Shown here in pieces: positions 53,184 through 61,850 of a stretch of DNA of 64,000 bases. Each line of letters begins with the position of its first letter. Position 1 is the stretch's first letter. The notes under the pieces are model-generated. The model saw only the letters and a list, made by a program, of their open reading frames with translations. It was not told the DNA's origin and did no database searches. Source of the stretch: RH-AL1 sp965214415 (GTDB lineage Bacteria > Pseudomonadota > Alphaproteobacteria > Rhizobiales > Beijerinckiaceae); contig CBDCBQ010000003.1 in NCBI GenBank assembly GCA_965214415.1, positions 2,728,001-2,792,000 of the forward strand. Direction: 5' to 3'. The translations under genes and the position numbers were made by a program.

Positions 53184-53612
53184 TTACGCCGCTTGCAGGT
53201 CCGGATGCTCCCGCGCCGGCTCCCGCCAGCCGAGCCGCTCGTCGCGAGCCGCAAGGCGGGCGCGGACAATCTCCACGATCGGGCCGGACTGGTGGAACGG
53301 CCGGCAGCAATCGGCGTGGGTGCGCGCCAGCACCTCGTCGGACAGGTGGTCGTCGGGGGGCAGACCAAGCAGGGCGCGATTGGCGCCCATCTCTAGGTAG
53401 CTTTCCGCCGGCATGCCGTCGGCCCAAAGGATGTTGTGGCCACCCTCAAGTTCGACGTGCCAGTAGGTGACGCTGTCAACCTCGACCTGGGCGATGTTCG
53501 AGCCGTTGACCAAAGCCTGCGCCGGGAGCAGCACCTCCTCGACCACGTCGACGCACAGCGAGTGCTCGGGCGACACATAGAGGTCGCGCGCCGGCCGGTT
53601 GCGGCCAAAGTT
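53184..53612 (-). pseudogene. Hint-domain C-terminal fragment (copy F)
   Basis: The frame contains NFGRNRPARDLYVSPEHSL, then WHVELEGGHNILWADGMP and AESYLEMGANRALLGL, very close to the second half of the Hint domain of copy C. Upstream of 53,612 the homology stops: the Hint Cys and first half are missing. No sulfotransferase is near. It is a displaced fragment within the first element. Confidence 0.85.
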
Positions 53613-53879
53613 ATGTTCAAGCAAATAAAGTCGTCGGGTCCGCCGGCTCGGCGACGATCGCGGGGCTGCCGACGCGCTCGGAAGCGACATCGGTTTTGCG
53701 GGCTCGAGGAGCGGGCGGACGCCGCGGCGGCTTTGGCATGGCGGCGAGCATGGCCCAGTGCCATTAAGGCGCGCTTAGCAGCGTTTGCGAGCGTATCCGC
53801 GAGGCGCGTCGTATGCGGCCTTTCATACGCCATCGCGTTGCAGGTGCGGGGTTGCCGCTGCTACCCGAGGGAGAATGCC

Positions 53880-54014
53880 ATGACAGACGATGACACGCCG
53901 CTGCCGTCAGATACGGAGCACGGTGGTCTGAAGCCGAACAACGAGAAGGCCGCCGAGCCTCCGCCTCCAGACGATAAGGAGGTTGAACGCGAACCATCAA
54001 AACAGCCGTCGTGA
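53880..54014 (+). CDS. Small acidic, Pro-rich protein
   Basis: A 44-residue protein starting MTDDDTPLPSDTEHGG with a PPPPDDKE segment. GAGGGAG stands six bases before the ATG, a good ribosome-binding site. It is likely disordered. Function unknown. Confidence 0.45.
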   Translation: MTDDDTPLPSDTEHGGLKPNNEKAAEPPPPDDKEVEREPSKQPS

Positions 54015-54124
54015 GATCTGCCGCCCAGCGAGCCGAAGACAAGTCGCTGGGCAGCCCCGTCTTAAAGACCCGTGGCATGCTTCCTCGGCAAGGCGCACGC
54101 CTGCTAACTGCAAGCCGCGCGCCT

Positions 54125-54385
54125 CTACACCCCCGTGGGACGTCGTGAGGCCCACATCGGTCGCTCCCCACTCCCGCCCGCCGGGTGCTCTCGCCAGCCG
54201 AGTATCGCTGCGTCGACCCCCTGGCGTGTGGTTGCGCTGATCCAGCCGTTGCCCTCGGTCCAGCTGCAGAGAAAAGGCAGCGTGTATGTACCGACATGAT
54301 CTTCGCAGAGGATCTGCACCTTCGCTCCGGCGTCCGGCAGCCGATCGGTGACGAAGTCAGCAATGCGCTCTTCGCGTTGAACCAT
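54125..54385 (-). CDS. Conserved hypothetical protein with GWREHP-type domain
   Basis: A protein of about 86 residues starting MVQREERIADFVTDRL, then DAGAKVQILCEDHVGTY and AAILGWREHP. An upstream ATG at 54421 is possible. The middle-to-end pattern is shared with the protein at 55,249-55,656, so the two are distant paralogues on either side of a secreted protein gene. Confidence 0.55.
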   Translation of the reverse strand: MVQREERIADFVTDRLPDAGAKVQILCEDHVGTYTLPFLCSWTEGNGWISATTRQGVDAAILGWREHPAGGSGERPMWASRRPTGV

Positions 54386-54465
54386 CACCGCCCCGCGATC
54401 GATTGACAATGCCCGGACCATGCTGCGCTGTGAGGCGACAGGCAAGTGCCGTCGAAGGTGTTCAG

Positions 54466-55239
54466 ATGAAGCGTTTTCTCGTGTGGGCCTCGGCCGTGAT
54501 TTTCGTCGGAATGCCCCTCGGCGCGATGCCCGCCGCGGCGCAGGCGCTCAAGGGCGCCGACACCTGCAAGGACGAGTACAAGGCGAACAAGCCCGCTCTT
54601 CGAGCTGCGAAGGAGAAGAAGGGCGACTTCATCGCCGCCTGTCGCGCACTGCCGCTCGGGACGCCGACGCCGATCGCGGGCGCCGCGCCGGCTTCTCCTT
54701 CCGCGCCTGCCGGCAGAACCTCGGATGTCGGAACGTTCAAGACGGCCGGGCAATGCAACGACGAGTACAAGCAGGCCAAGGCAGCGCTGAAGGCGGCGAA
54801 GGAGAAAAAGAAGGACTTCGTTGCCGCCTGTCGATCGCTGCCGCCCGGCACGCCCACGCCGGTCAACGGGACAGTGGCCAGCCCAGCGCCCTCAGCGCCA
54901 GCTCCGGCGCCGACATCGAGCCCCGCGCCGGCCGCTGCACCTGCTCCCACTCAGCGGACCCAAACGCCTTCAAAGCAGACAGCATCACCCCCCGGCGCGT
55001 CGGCTTGCTCGAACGGCTATGCCCATCTCCCGGCCTCACACACGGCAGTCCAGTTCTGCACCGACGCGGAAGCAAGGGGCCGCTGTCCTGGTGCGCCGGT
55101 GGTGTGGGTCAACACGAAGTCGAAGGTCTATCACGCGGCCGGCTCGAAGACGTACGGCCACACGAAGGAGGGCGCGTACATGTGCGAGAGCGATGCGACA
55201 GCGGAAGGTGATCGCGCTCCGCTGGCGCACGGGCACTGA
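54466..55239 (+). CDS. Secreted repeat protein with C-terminal sunset-like domain
   Basis: This 257-residue protein has a signal peptide (FLVWASAVIFVGMPLGAMPA). Two tandem repeats of about 35 residues follow, each with CKDEYKANKPALRAAKEKK-type sequence and AACRALPLGTPTP. A Pro/Ala linker leads to a domain with VWVNTKSKVYHAAGSKTYG and TKEGAYMCE, which resembles the sunset domain. It is likely periplasmic or surface-linked. ATG 54466 is chosen for the signal peptide. Confidence 0.7.
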   Translation: MKRFLVWASAVIFVGMPLGAMPAAAQALKGADTCKDEYKANKPALRAAKEKKGDFIAACRALPLGTPTPIAGAAPASPSAPAGRTSDVGTFKTAGQCNDEYKQAKAALKAAKEKKKDFVAACRSLPPGTPTPVNGTVASPAPSAPAPAPTSSPAPAAAPAPTQRTQTPSKQTASPPGASACSNGYAHLPASHTAVQFCTDAEARGRCPGAPVVWVNTKSKVYHAAGSKTYGHTKEGAYMCESDATAEGDRAPLAHGH

Positions 55240-55248
55240 CGACTGGCT

Positions 55249-55656
55249 TCATTTCGCGGCAGGATGCTCGTCCTCGAGCGACACGAGCCGCGCGACCGCA
55301 CGCTCGATCTCCGCGCGGGACCACGTTGAGTAGTCGACTGCGGGCTCGGTTTTGAAAGGGTGCCAACGCCAGCCCAAGACGGCGCCGTCGACCGGCAACA
55401 AGGTCACGGCATCGATCCATCCAAGGTAGGGCCAGTGTAGGGCCGCGAGTTCGTCGACAGCGCCGCGATCGTCTTCAACGAGCGCCTGGACCTGAGTGCC
55501 GGGCTTGGGGAGCGGCTCGAGCATAAAGACCGCGCGATAGGCAGTGGTCCGTTCGGCCGCGACGAGCCTGACTTGGCGTTTCGCCCACAAGATGCCGGCG
55601 AATACGAATGCTGCGTTGAGAACAATCGCAAGGCCGATGATCAGGCGAGCGGTCAT
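55249..55656 (-). CDS. Membrane-anchored conserved hypothetical protein
   Basis: A 135-residue protein with an N-terminal helix (LIIGLAIVLNAAFVFAGILW). A small domain LPKPGTQVQALVEDDRGA follows, ending VLGWRWHPFK, like the soluble protein at 54,125. It converges on the sunset-domain gene, 9 bp from its stop. Function unknown. Confidence 0.5.
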   Translation of the reverse strand: MTARLIIGLAIVLNAAFVFAGILWAKRQVRLVAAERTTAYRAVFMLEPLPKPGTQVQALVEDDRGAVDELAALHWPYLGWIDAVTLLPVDGAVLGWRWHPFKTEPAVDYSTWSRAEIERAVARLVSLEDEHPAAK

Positions 55657-55940
55657 GGCGTCTCGGGCGGCAGTCCTTTAGACGCCGGTAGCACGGGGCA
55701 TCTGGCGTGTCCCTCCCGCCGTCGCGCCGCCTCTCGAAAGGGCTTCTAAGGTATATGCTGCTTAAGGCCATGACAAGGACGAGCGCGAGGAGCACGAGAC
55801 GCTGCTCGACGTCTATATGCGGGCGATGGACGGCGACGGCTCAATGGCCGAGGCCGCGTAGGCCTCGGCGTCTCGGCCGCTCGAACGCGTTGCGTATGGT
55901 TTGAGCGGCCGTCGACCGCCTGTCGGTCGCGACTGCCGAC

Positions 55941-55972
55941 CGCCGCGCGGTGCATTTGACGCGGCGTTTTTT
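55941..55972 (+). terminator. Rho-independent terminator
   Basis: CGCCGCG (55,941-55,947) pairs with CGCGGCG (55,960-55,966), followed by six T. The rest of the 350-bp space 55,657-56,008 has a startless tail of a coding frame on the plus strand (KDEREEHETLLDVYMRAMDG to a TAG at 55,859) and a second hairpin at 55,877-55,914. The terminator may have served that lost gene. Confidence 0.7.
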
Positions 55973-56008
55973 GCACCTCTAAGCTCGCACGCCTGATGGA
56001 ATTCATTC

Positions 56009-57607
56009 ATGCGTGCGTTCGTTTTCGGTTTGCTGATTGCCCTGTTCGCCGGACCCGCCTGGTCCGCCACGCTTCGCCTGGACGGCGACCAATTCTGGGT
56101 CGGGCTGGCGAGCGGCGCCTCGAAGGACGAGGCGATCGGCCTGGCGAAGACCTTCTACATCAGCCCGTTGATGGTCGTGACCTCGGCGAACGGCTGGTAC
56201 GCCGCGGTCACCGGCCCCTATCATGTCCCGGCCGGCACCGGCCAAAGCTTCCTCGAGAAGCTGCGCAAGGAGAAGGGAGCGTCCCCGGACGCCTATCTGA
56301 CCCGCGGCGCCAGCTACGGCGAGGTCGTCTGGAAGCCGCCGCCGGACCGCGTCGAAGCGACCCTCGAATACGACGGCGAGCACGATGCTGAACTCGTGCG
56401 CGGCGATCTGCGGCTCGTTGCCTCGCGTCAGCCGGACGGCAAGGACGAGTACGATCCTGTGCTGACCGCCTTCTACAAGGGCACGCAGGCGTTTCGCGTC
56501 GTCATCGGCAGCAAGAGCCCGAACGAGAAGCCTTCGGCCGTCGCGCGCCTCGTCAAGCTCGACCCCGCCTCGGCCCTGCCGACGGTCGTCTTGAGCTACT
56601 ATTGGCAGGGCGCGCACTGCTGCACGTTGACCAAGTTCGCGACCCTGAAGAGCGACGGCTCCTGGGCGATCGTGAGTTCCGGCCCGATCGACGGCGACGG
56701 CTATCAGTTCGAGGATCTCGATGGGTCCGGTCGCGCCTGTCTCGTCTCGGTCGACCAGAGCTTCTTGTACACCTTCGCCTCGTATGCGGGCTCGTTCGCG
56801 CCGCCGAAGATCCAGAGGCTCGAAGGCGGTCAACTCATCGACGTCACGCAGGACGCCTCGATGACGCATTACATCGCCCAGGATCTGTTTCGGCAGAAGG
56901 CGTTTGCCAAGCAGCAGGACGAGTTGAAGACCAACGGCTATCTCGCCGCCTTCGTCGCCGACTCGCTGATGCTCGGCCAGGGCGATACCGCCTGGAAGAC
57001 GATGCTCGCCGACTTCGAGCGCGAGGACAACGGCTTCGGCATCGAGAAGTGCACGATCGACCAGCCACTCGATAAGTGCCCTGACGACAAGAAGGGCAAG
57101 CTGCCCTTTCCTGCGGGCCTGCGGCAGTTTCTGACCGAGCACGGCTACATGAAGGACCCCGATCGTTTCTCGGTGCCGACCGAGGCTGTCTTGCCGCCGC
57201 AATCCGAGGCGGCCCCGGCGCCGCCACCGCCGAGCGCGGCCGTGCCGGACACCCCGCCGCAGCTGCAGCGATGCGTCAACGTCGCCGAGACCGTGCGCAA
57301 GCTGATCTTCGAGCAGTTCGCTGGCCGCCGGGCCGCGAACGACGAGACGTTCTCCGACGTGACGCTCGATGACGACGCGACGCTGGAGGCCTATGATTCC
57401 AGCATCGCCAAGGTGACCTGCGCGGTCGACTACTCCTTCAGTCCGCGGGCGCTCATCGGGCGCCTGGCCGAGGACGGCAACATGGGCCGAGCCGCTTCGC
57501 TCGGTCGGCTGTCGCGCCTGCGCGGCGGCACGATCACCGGGCGCGTGCGCTACACGGTGAAGCCGACGGCGACGGCCGGCACGGACTACATCGAGCTGCT
57601 GCCGTGA
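56009..57607 (+). CDS. Secreted protein of unknown function
   Basis: This 532-residue protein has a signal peptide (FVFGLLIALFAGPAWSA). An N-terminal region with LRLDGDQFWVGLASG and TFYISPLMVVTSANGWY resembles SPOR-like or hypothetical periplasmic repeats. A middle beta-rich region (SYYWQGAHCCTLTKFATL) has a Cys pair. A Pro-rich linker leads to a C-terminal part with LQRCVNVAETVRKLIFEQF. No catalytic motif was recognised. The gene ends 4 bp before the methyltransferase-HNH gene, so the two may be co-transcribed. Confidence 0.6.
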   Translation: MRAFVFGLLIALFAGPAWSATLRLDGDQFWVGLASGASKDEAIGLAKTFYISPLMVVTSANGWYAAVTGPYHVPAGTGQSFLEKLRKEKGASPDAYLTRGASYGEVVWKPPPDRVEATLEYDGEHDAELVRGDLRLVASRQPDGKDEYDPVLTAFYKGTQAFRVVIGSKSPNEKPSAVARLVKLDPASALPTVVLSYYWQGAHCCTLTKFATLKSDGSWAIVSSGPIDGDGYQFEDLDGSGRACLVSVDQSFLYTFASYAGSFAPPKIQRLEGGQLIDVTQDASMTHYIAQDLFRQKAFAKQQDELKTNGYLAAFVADSLMLGQGDTAWKTMLADFEREDNGFGIEKCTIDQPLDKCPDDKKGKLPFPAGLRQFLTEHGYMKDPDRFSVPTEAVLPPQSEAAPAPPPPSAAVPDTPPQLQRCVNVAETVRKLIFEQFAGRRAANDETFSDVTLDDDATLEAYDSSIAKVTCAVDYSFSPRALIGRLAEDGNMGRAASLGRLSRLRGGTITGRVRYTVKPTATAGTDYIELLP

Positions 57608-57611
57608 AGCT

Positions 57612-59399
57612 GTGGGCACTGACGGCGCGCCGACCTGGCGGCCCACCGCCGTTCGCGTCGAGAAAAGGCACTTGACCTCTCCAGAGGCCATCATCGCGTT
57701 CTACGATCGCAATGCGGGCGACCTCGCCGCGCGCTATGCGGCGCTGAGTGCCGACGCCATCTGGGCGCCGCTGATCGACTTGATGCCGGACGGCGCCAAG
57801 CGTCTCGCCCTCGACGTGGGCGCCGGAGGCGGCAGAGACGCGGCGTGGCTCGCCTCGCGGGGCTTCGACGTCGTCGCCGCGGAGCCAGCGGAAGGCATGC
57901 GCCGCGAAGGTGTCGCGCGCCACCCGGACCTGCGGTGGATCGACGACCGACTACCGGATCTCGCGACCATTCATAAGATCGGGCTCGCGTTCGATCTCGT
58001 CCTGCTCGGTGCCGTCTGGATGCACGTGCCGCCGCGCGAACGTCCGCGCGCCTTTCGCAAGCTCGTCACGTTGTTGCGGCCCGGCGGCCAATTGCTGATC
58101 ACCCTCCGCTCGGGACCGGCGGAAGAGGAGCGCGCCATGTATCCGGCGCCGCTCGGCGAGATCGAGGCGCTCGCCCGCGATTACGGTCTCGCTGTCGTTC
58201 GCGCCGCGACATCCGCCGACATCGCCGGGCGCGTTGACGTAAGATGGACGAGCGTCTGCCTGCGCCTGCCCGACGACGGCAGCGTCGGCTTGCCGACGAT
58301 CCGCGGCATCGTGCTCAACGACGAGAAGTCGTCGACGTACAAGCTCGGTCTGTTGCGCGCCGTCGCCAAGATTGCCGACGTCTCGTCTGCGCTCGCAGCC
58401 GAGGTTGCCAATGCGGAAGACCGTGTTGTCGTGCCGCTCGGCCTCGTCGCGCTTAACTGGTTGCGCGCCTATTTGCCTCTCATCAAAGCCGAGCTGCCGC
58501 AGGCGCCTAACAACCGTGGCCCGGACGGCCTTGGCTTTGCCAAGGACGGGGTTCGAGCTCTGCTCGAATTGGGCGTCACCGCCCAGGATCTGCGCATTGG
58601 CGCGACCTTTACTGGCGAGCGCGCGAAGGCGGTGCGTGACGCGCTCTCCGAGGCGCGCCGCACCATCGTTGCGATGCCTGTGCGTTACACCCGGATGCCG
58701 AACTCGGCCTCGCAAGTTTTCGAGGCGGAACTGGGTCGTCCCGAGCGCGTCGGCGGGACGCTGGCGATCACGCCGGAAATGTTATGGTCTTGGGGACGAC
58801 TGTCGATGCCGGGACCGATATGGCGCGCCATGCAGCGCTTCGGCGTCTGGATCGAGCCGGTGATCGTCGCCGAGTGGGTCGGCTTGATGCACGGTTACGC
58901 GTTGTCTCAGGGCCGTGGCCTTACGCCGGGGACGGCCGAGGCGCGCATGGCGTGGTCGGAGCCTATGAGAAACACCGATCTCGCCCGCGGGGCCGTCAGT
59001 CGTCTTGTGGCTGCACGGCGACCTATTCGGTGTGTTTGGTCCGGAGTCGAACTTCGCGTCGATGGCGTCGACATCGATCATGCGGTGCCGTGGTCGGCAT
59101 GGCCTTGCAACGACCTCTGGAACCTGATGCCGGCGTCACGTCGTGTGAACCAACATGAGAAGCGTGACCGGCTGCCGTCGTCGGCGGTCTTGGCCCAGGC
59201 GCGCGATCCGATCATCGCATGGTGGACCGACGCGTGGAATGCTGTTCCCGTGCTGGCCAGTCGCTTTGCGCTCGAGGCTCGGGCGGCACTGCCGATCACC
59301 GGCAATGCCGACGCCGAGGCCGTCTTTGCCGGTATGGAATGGCGGCGATTGCGCATCGAGATGGATCAGGCGCCCCCGTTGTGGTTGGCAGCCGGTTAG
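57612..59399 (+). CDS. SAM methyltransferase fused to an HNH endonuclease domain
   Basis: This 595-residue protein has, at residues 25-200, a class I SAM methyltransferase with ALDVGAGGGRDAAWLASRGF (motif I) and LVLLGAVWMHVPP. A long helical middle (about 225-440) is unrecognised. The C-terminal region (about 460-530) is HNH-like: CVWSGVELR, then VDIDHAVPWSAW and LWNLMPASRRVNQHEK, giving the Asp-His and Asn/Lys ligands of an HNH_4-type nuclease. GTG 57612 is used; TTG 57672 has a better ribosome-binding sequence and is a real alternative. Linking modification and cleavage in one chain suggests a defence role, but this is inference. Confidence 0.75.
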   Translation: MGTDGAPTWRPTAVRVEKRHLTSPEAIIAFYDRNAGDLAARYAALSADAIWAPLIDLMPDGAKRLALDVGAGGGRDAAWLASRGFDVVAAEPAEGMRREGVARHPDLRWIDDRLPDLATIHKIGLAFDLVLLGAVWMHVPPRERPRAFRKLVTLLRPGGQLLITLRSGPAEEERAMYPAPLGEIEALARDYGLAVVRAATSADIAGRVDVRWTSVCLRLPDDGSVGLPTIRGIVLNDEKSSTYKLGLLRAVAKIADVSSALAAEVANAEDRVVVPLGLVALNWLRAYLPLIKAELPQAPNNRGPDGLGFAKDGVRALLELGVTAQDLRIGATFTGERAKAVRDALSEARRTIVAMPVRYTRMPNSASQVFEAELGRPERVGGTLAITPEMLWSWGRLSMPGPIWRAMQRFGVWIEPVIVAEWVGLMHGYALSQGRGLTPGTAEARMAWSEPMRNTDLARGAVSRLVAARRPIRCVWSGVELRVDGVDIDHAVPWSAWPCNDLWNLMPASRRVNQHEKRDRLPSSAVLAQARDPIIAWWTDAWNAVPVLASRFALEARAALPITGNADAEAVFAGMEWRRLRIEMDQAPPLWLAAG

Positions 59400-59467
59400 G
59401 TAGCTATCGGTCTTGCACTGTCGACATGCACGCGTTGACCGGCAACGCGTTCGGCATCAGGGATGAC

Positions 59468-59749
59468 TCACCGCTGCGCTGCAAGCGCGAGCAAGTCCGC
59501 CACGGCGTGAAGTCGACCGGCAAGGTAGCCCGGAGATCGCTCAATCGCCTTGTCGCGCCGAACGAGAGTGTCGCCGCATCTTTTGGCGCAGCCAGCGCCT
59601 ACAGAAAGCATTGCAGCATTGGGCGCCATAAATGCGTTCAGTGCCACTTCCAGCGCGGCGACAACCGTGCCGTCGATGATTTCGGCGTCGAAAACGCTGC
59701 CGTTGCTTAGGCGGCCTTCCAGATCGACCAATGAAGAAAATCTTGTCAT
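59468..59749 (-). CDS. Hypothetical protein
   Basis: A 93-residue protein starting MTRFSSLVDLEGRLSNGSVF with a mostly helical, Ala-rich remainder (TVVAALEVALNAFM). It lies convergent to the methyltransferase-HNH gene. Not recognised. Confidence 0.35.
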   Translation of the reverse strand: MTRFSSLVDLEGRLSNGSVFDAEIIDGTVVAALEVALNAFMAPNAAMLSVGAGCAKRCGDTLVRRDKAIERSPGYLAGRLHAVADLLALAAQR

Positions 59750-59831
59750 AGGGGCCGGATCTCTCTAATAATTTTGATATTAGCTGAAGGGTTGCCTGTG
59801 CGGGACATCGGCCACCTTCGAGCCTCGATGG

Positions 59832-60440
59832 TCACCACACGCGGCTATCCGGAACCCAGATCGCGCTGTCGGCATCGCCGTGGGGTGCCGCTCGGCCCTC
59901 AAGCACGGTGATTCCGATCCAGGCGCACACGACGGCATCGAGCATGTCTTCGAACGCCTTGAGCGTGGCTCCGCGATGGGCAGCTTCGATTGTCGGAAGA
60001 AGCGCGCGGGTGTTGATGATCTGCCGGTCGAGGAGCGTGACGATCTCCTCCCAGGTATCGAGGAGCGCGCGTCTTCTTTCGGCGGGCCCTAGACCCGGCC
60101 AATACGACCGCGTCTTCTGCGCTTTGTAGGGCAGTCTTCGATCTGCCGTTGCGAGTTCGACAAGCGCTGGATGCGGGTAGACCTCTATGAGCGAAGGTCC
60201 GGTTATTGCCTGCGTCACCAGAGGATAGCCCTCGTCGGTGAAGGCCCGCGTCATGGCTTCGCCGACTGGACCGGGCCGCGTGACGCTGGGTGTGTGCGTC
60301 GAGCACCATTTGGCGCCGTACAGGCGAGAAATGGCGTCGTCGGAAGCGCGCCGCTTGGAGATCGGCGTATGCGCGAGCGGCAAAAGCAACGTACTAAGAA
60401 GAAAATCAAAAACGTGATTCTGTGAACCCGACAGTGCCAT
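59832..60440 (-). CDS. DUF429 (predicted RNase H-like) protein, N-terminally truncated
   Basis: This 202-residue frame contains PLAHTPISKRRASDDAISRL, then CSTHTPSVTRPGPVGEAM and SLIEVYPHPALVEL, with LPYKAQKTRSYWPG. These are typical central and C-terminal DUF429 motifs. The N-terminal strand with the first catalytic Asp (usually in a GVDG or DAPL context) is missing. Its first 25 codons do not match the family and no alternative frame upstream restores it. It is probably inactive. Confidence 0.7.
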   Translation of the reverse strand: MALSGSQNHVFDFLLSTLLLPLAHTPISKRRASDDAISRLYGAKWCSTHTPSVTRPGPVGEAMTRAFTDEGYPLVTQAITGPSLIEVYPHPALVELATADRRLPYKAQKTRSYWPGLGPAERRRALLDTWEEIVTLLDRQIINTRALLPTIEAAHRGATLKAFEDMLDAVVCAWIGITVLEGRAAPHGDADSAIWVPDSRVW

Positions 60441-60617
60441 GCTTCTATCTTTAAGGCTTGAAGCTTCGATTATCCGATTATCGTCGACTTGATCGTTTTC
60501 ACAAAAATCAGGTCTGCAACGCTCGATTTAATCAGTAGGCTGTCTCCTCTCCAAATGCATCAAGTGACAACTGCGTCAGGTCGATGTCTTCCTTATACAA
60601 ATCAAATAATAAGATCT

Positions 60618-60758
60618 TCAAGGTTTTGTATCGGTAGCTAATTCTGCGCTATGACTTAGCGCGAAGTCTTTATGCCATTCGATGCCATGCTTATAGTGGA
60701 GGCGTTCGAGAGCCGCAGGCGACAGGTATGAAAGCGCTGCGATCACGTCATCGCGCAT
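60618..60758 (-). CDS. Possible small protein
   Basis: A 46-residue frame starting MRDDVIAALSYLSPAALERL, preceded by GGAAGAGAAG. It lies in an AT-rich 460-bp space (60,441-60,901) that otherwise shows no gene. Only the ribosome-binding site and plausible composition support it. Confidence 0.3.
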   Translation of the reverse strand: MRDDVIAALSYLSPAALERLHYKHGIEWHKDFALSHSAELATDTKP

Positions 60759-60901
60759 TTGGGCTTCTCTTCCAGGAACGAAAATAGCTCATTTGACATA
60801 ACGTGACGCGAGGCGGCCTAGGTGCGGCGTTCTGACGCGACTAAGCTTCCGGCCTGAGAGGGGTGGCCCATCGAGCGACTACGCTCATAGGAGCCACTTC
60901 C

Positions 60902-61099
60902 ATGCGCAAGACCTACGATCACTCTACGGATGAAATGCCGCTGCATCATCGACGATACATCGCCGCGAAAACGCGCGGTCAAGCCTGCCAGATCGACGAC
61001 TTCAACGGTCGAGTACGGGTGAGATTCCGAAGCGAGCAGGATCGGGAGGCCTTCGAAAAGGCCTACAAGGCCGACCACTATCTCGACCTGACCAGCTAG
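60902..61099 (+). CDS. Small hypothetical protein
   Basis: A 65-residue basic protein starting MRKTYDHSTDEMPLHHRRY, with VRVRFRSEQDREAFEKAY. TAGGAG stands before ATG 60902. Function unknown. Confidence 0.5.
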   Translation: MRKTYDHSTDEMPLHHRRYIAAKTRGQACQIDDFNGRVRVRFRSEQDREAFEKAYKADHYLDLTS

Positions 61100-61180
61100 A
61101 ATCGGGCCACAGGTTGCAGTGTCCACCTGGATGCTGCAACCTGATGCCTTGGCGAGCTGCCTCAAGTCGCGCCAGCGTTG

Positions 61181-61463
61181 TCAAGCGCTGTTTCCCATCA
61201 ACGACAGCCGCTCCAGCCGTGCGTCCGGAAAGCGCTCCTGATTGGCGAAGTCCACGTCGCCGAACATGCCCCGCAGACGAAGGTTGGCGTCCTCGACGGC
61301 TCGCAGATGCGTCGTAGAACAGCAGGGCAAAGATGTAGTCCTTGAACTTTCCTGCATCGACGTGGCCTCGCAGGATGTCTGCCGCCTGCCAGAGATGTCG
61401 TTCGAGTCGGGGCTGAGTAAGGGTCGGCTTGCGGCGGGCCGCCGGCGGGCTGCGCATATCCAT
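61181..61463 (-). pseudogene. hsdM: Type I restriction methylase HsdM remnant
   Basis: The minus-strand frame reads RLERHLWQAADILRGHVDAG, then KFKDYIFALLFY, the N-terminal HsdM signature. After an internal deletion and frame change comes RAVEDANLRLRGMFGDVDFA, a later HsdM segment. The catalytic NPPF region is gone. Confidence 0.75.
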
Positions 61464-61645
61464 CGTGGGGGCCTCGGTCGAAATCGTTGAAGGACTTCTA
61501 TCTGCTTCGCCGGCCGCGGACTGTCATCGGCCCGCATCAGGCTCCCACCAATGTTCAACCGCCGCTCGCTTCGTTCGCGTTCCGATGCGTTACCCGCAAT
61601 GTTACCCAGGTCGAAAGCTGCGCCAAACCAGTTTGCGCTAAGTTA

Positions 61646-61697
61646 TTGATTTCGATGGTGGGCGCACACAGGCTCGAACTGTGGACCCGCTGATTAA
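61646..61697. repeat. Second attachment site, 52-bp direct repeat of a tRNA-Lys(CTT) 3' part
   Basis: Identical to 24,828-24,879. Here the minus-strand identity to the tRNA extends to CTCTTAATCA, showing the CTT anticodon. The 5' half of the tRNA is absent. It forms the right end of the first element and the left end of the second. Tandem GAATTCCTGTC / GATTCCTGTA repeats just downstream (61,724-61,745) may be integrase arm sites. Confidence 0.85.
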
Positions 61698-61850
61698 GAG
61701 TTATCATGCCTCAGTTTCCTTTGAATTCCTGTCGATTCCTGTACGATGATTTCGGCCGTCGTGACAGGGTTTTGCGATAGTCAGGAGTTTCCCGAACGTT
61801 CCTTGCCTTTCAAAATCGGTGCCCTCGCGGTGCCCTCAAAGACACCGAGC

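Noticed and set aside
55877..55914. Second terminator at CGGCCGCTC / GAGCGGCCG
   Set aside because: The stem is perfect but the loop is long and no T-run follows. The terminator at 55,941-55,972 is far better.
56003..57694. 563-codon minus-strand frame opposite the secreted protein at 56,009
   Set aside because: The plus frame has a signal peptide and ordered composition. The minus frame has shadow composition and no ribosome-binding site.
61646..61720. A complete tRNA-Lys gene
   Set aside because: Only the 3' part from the anticodon loop on is present. The D-arm and acceptor 5' strand do not follow upstream on the minus strand.
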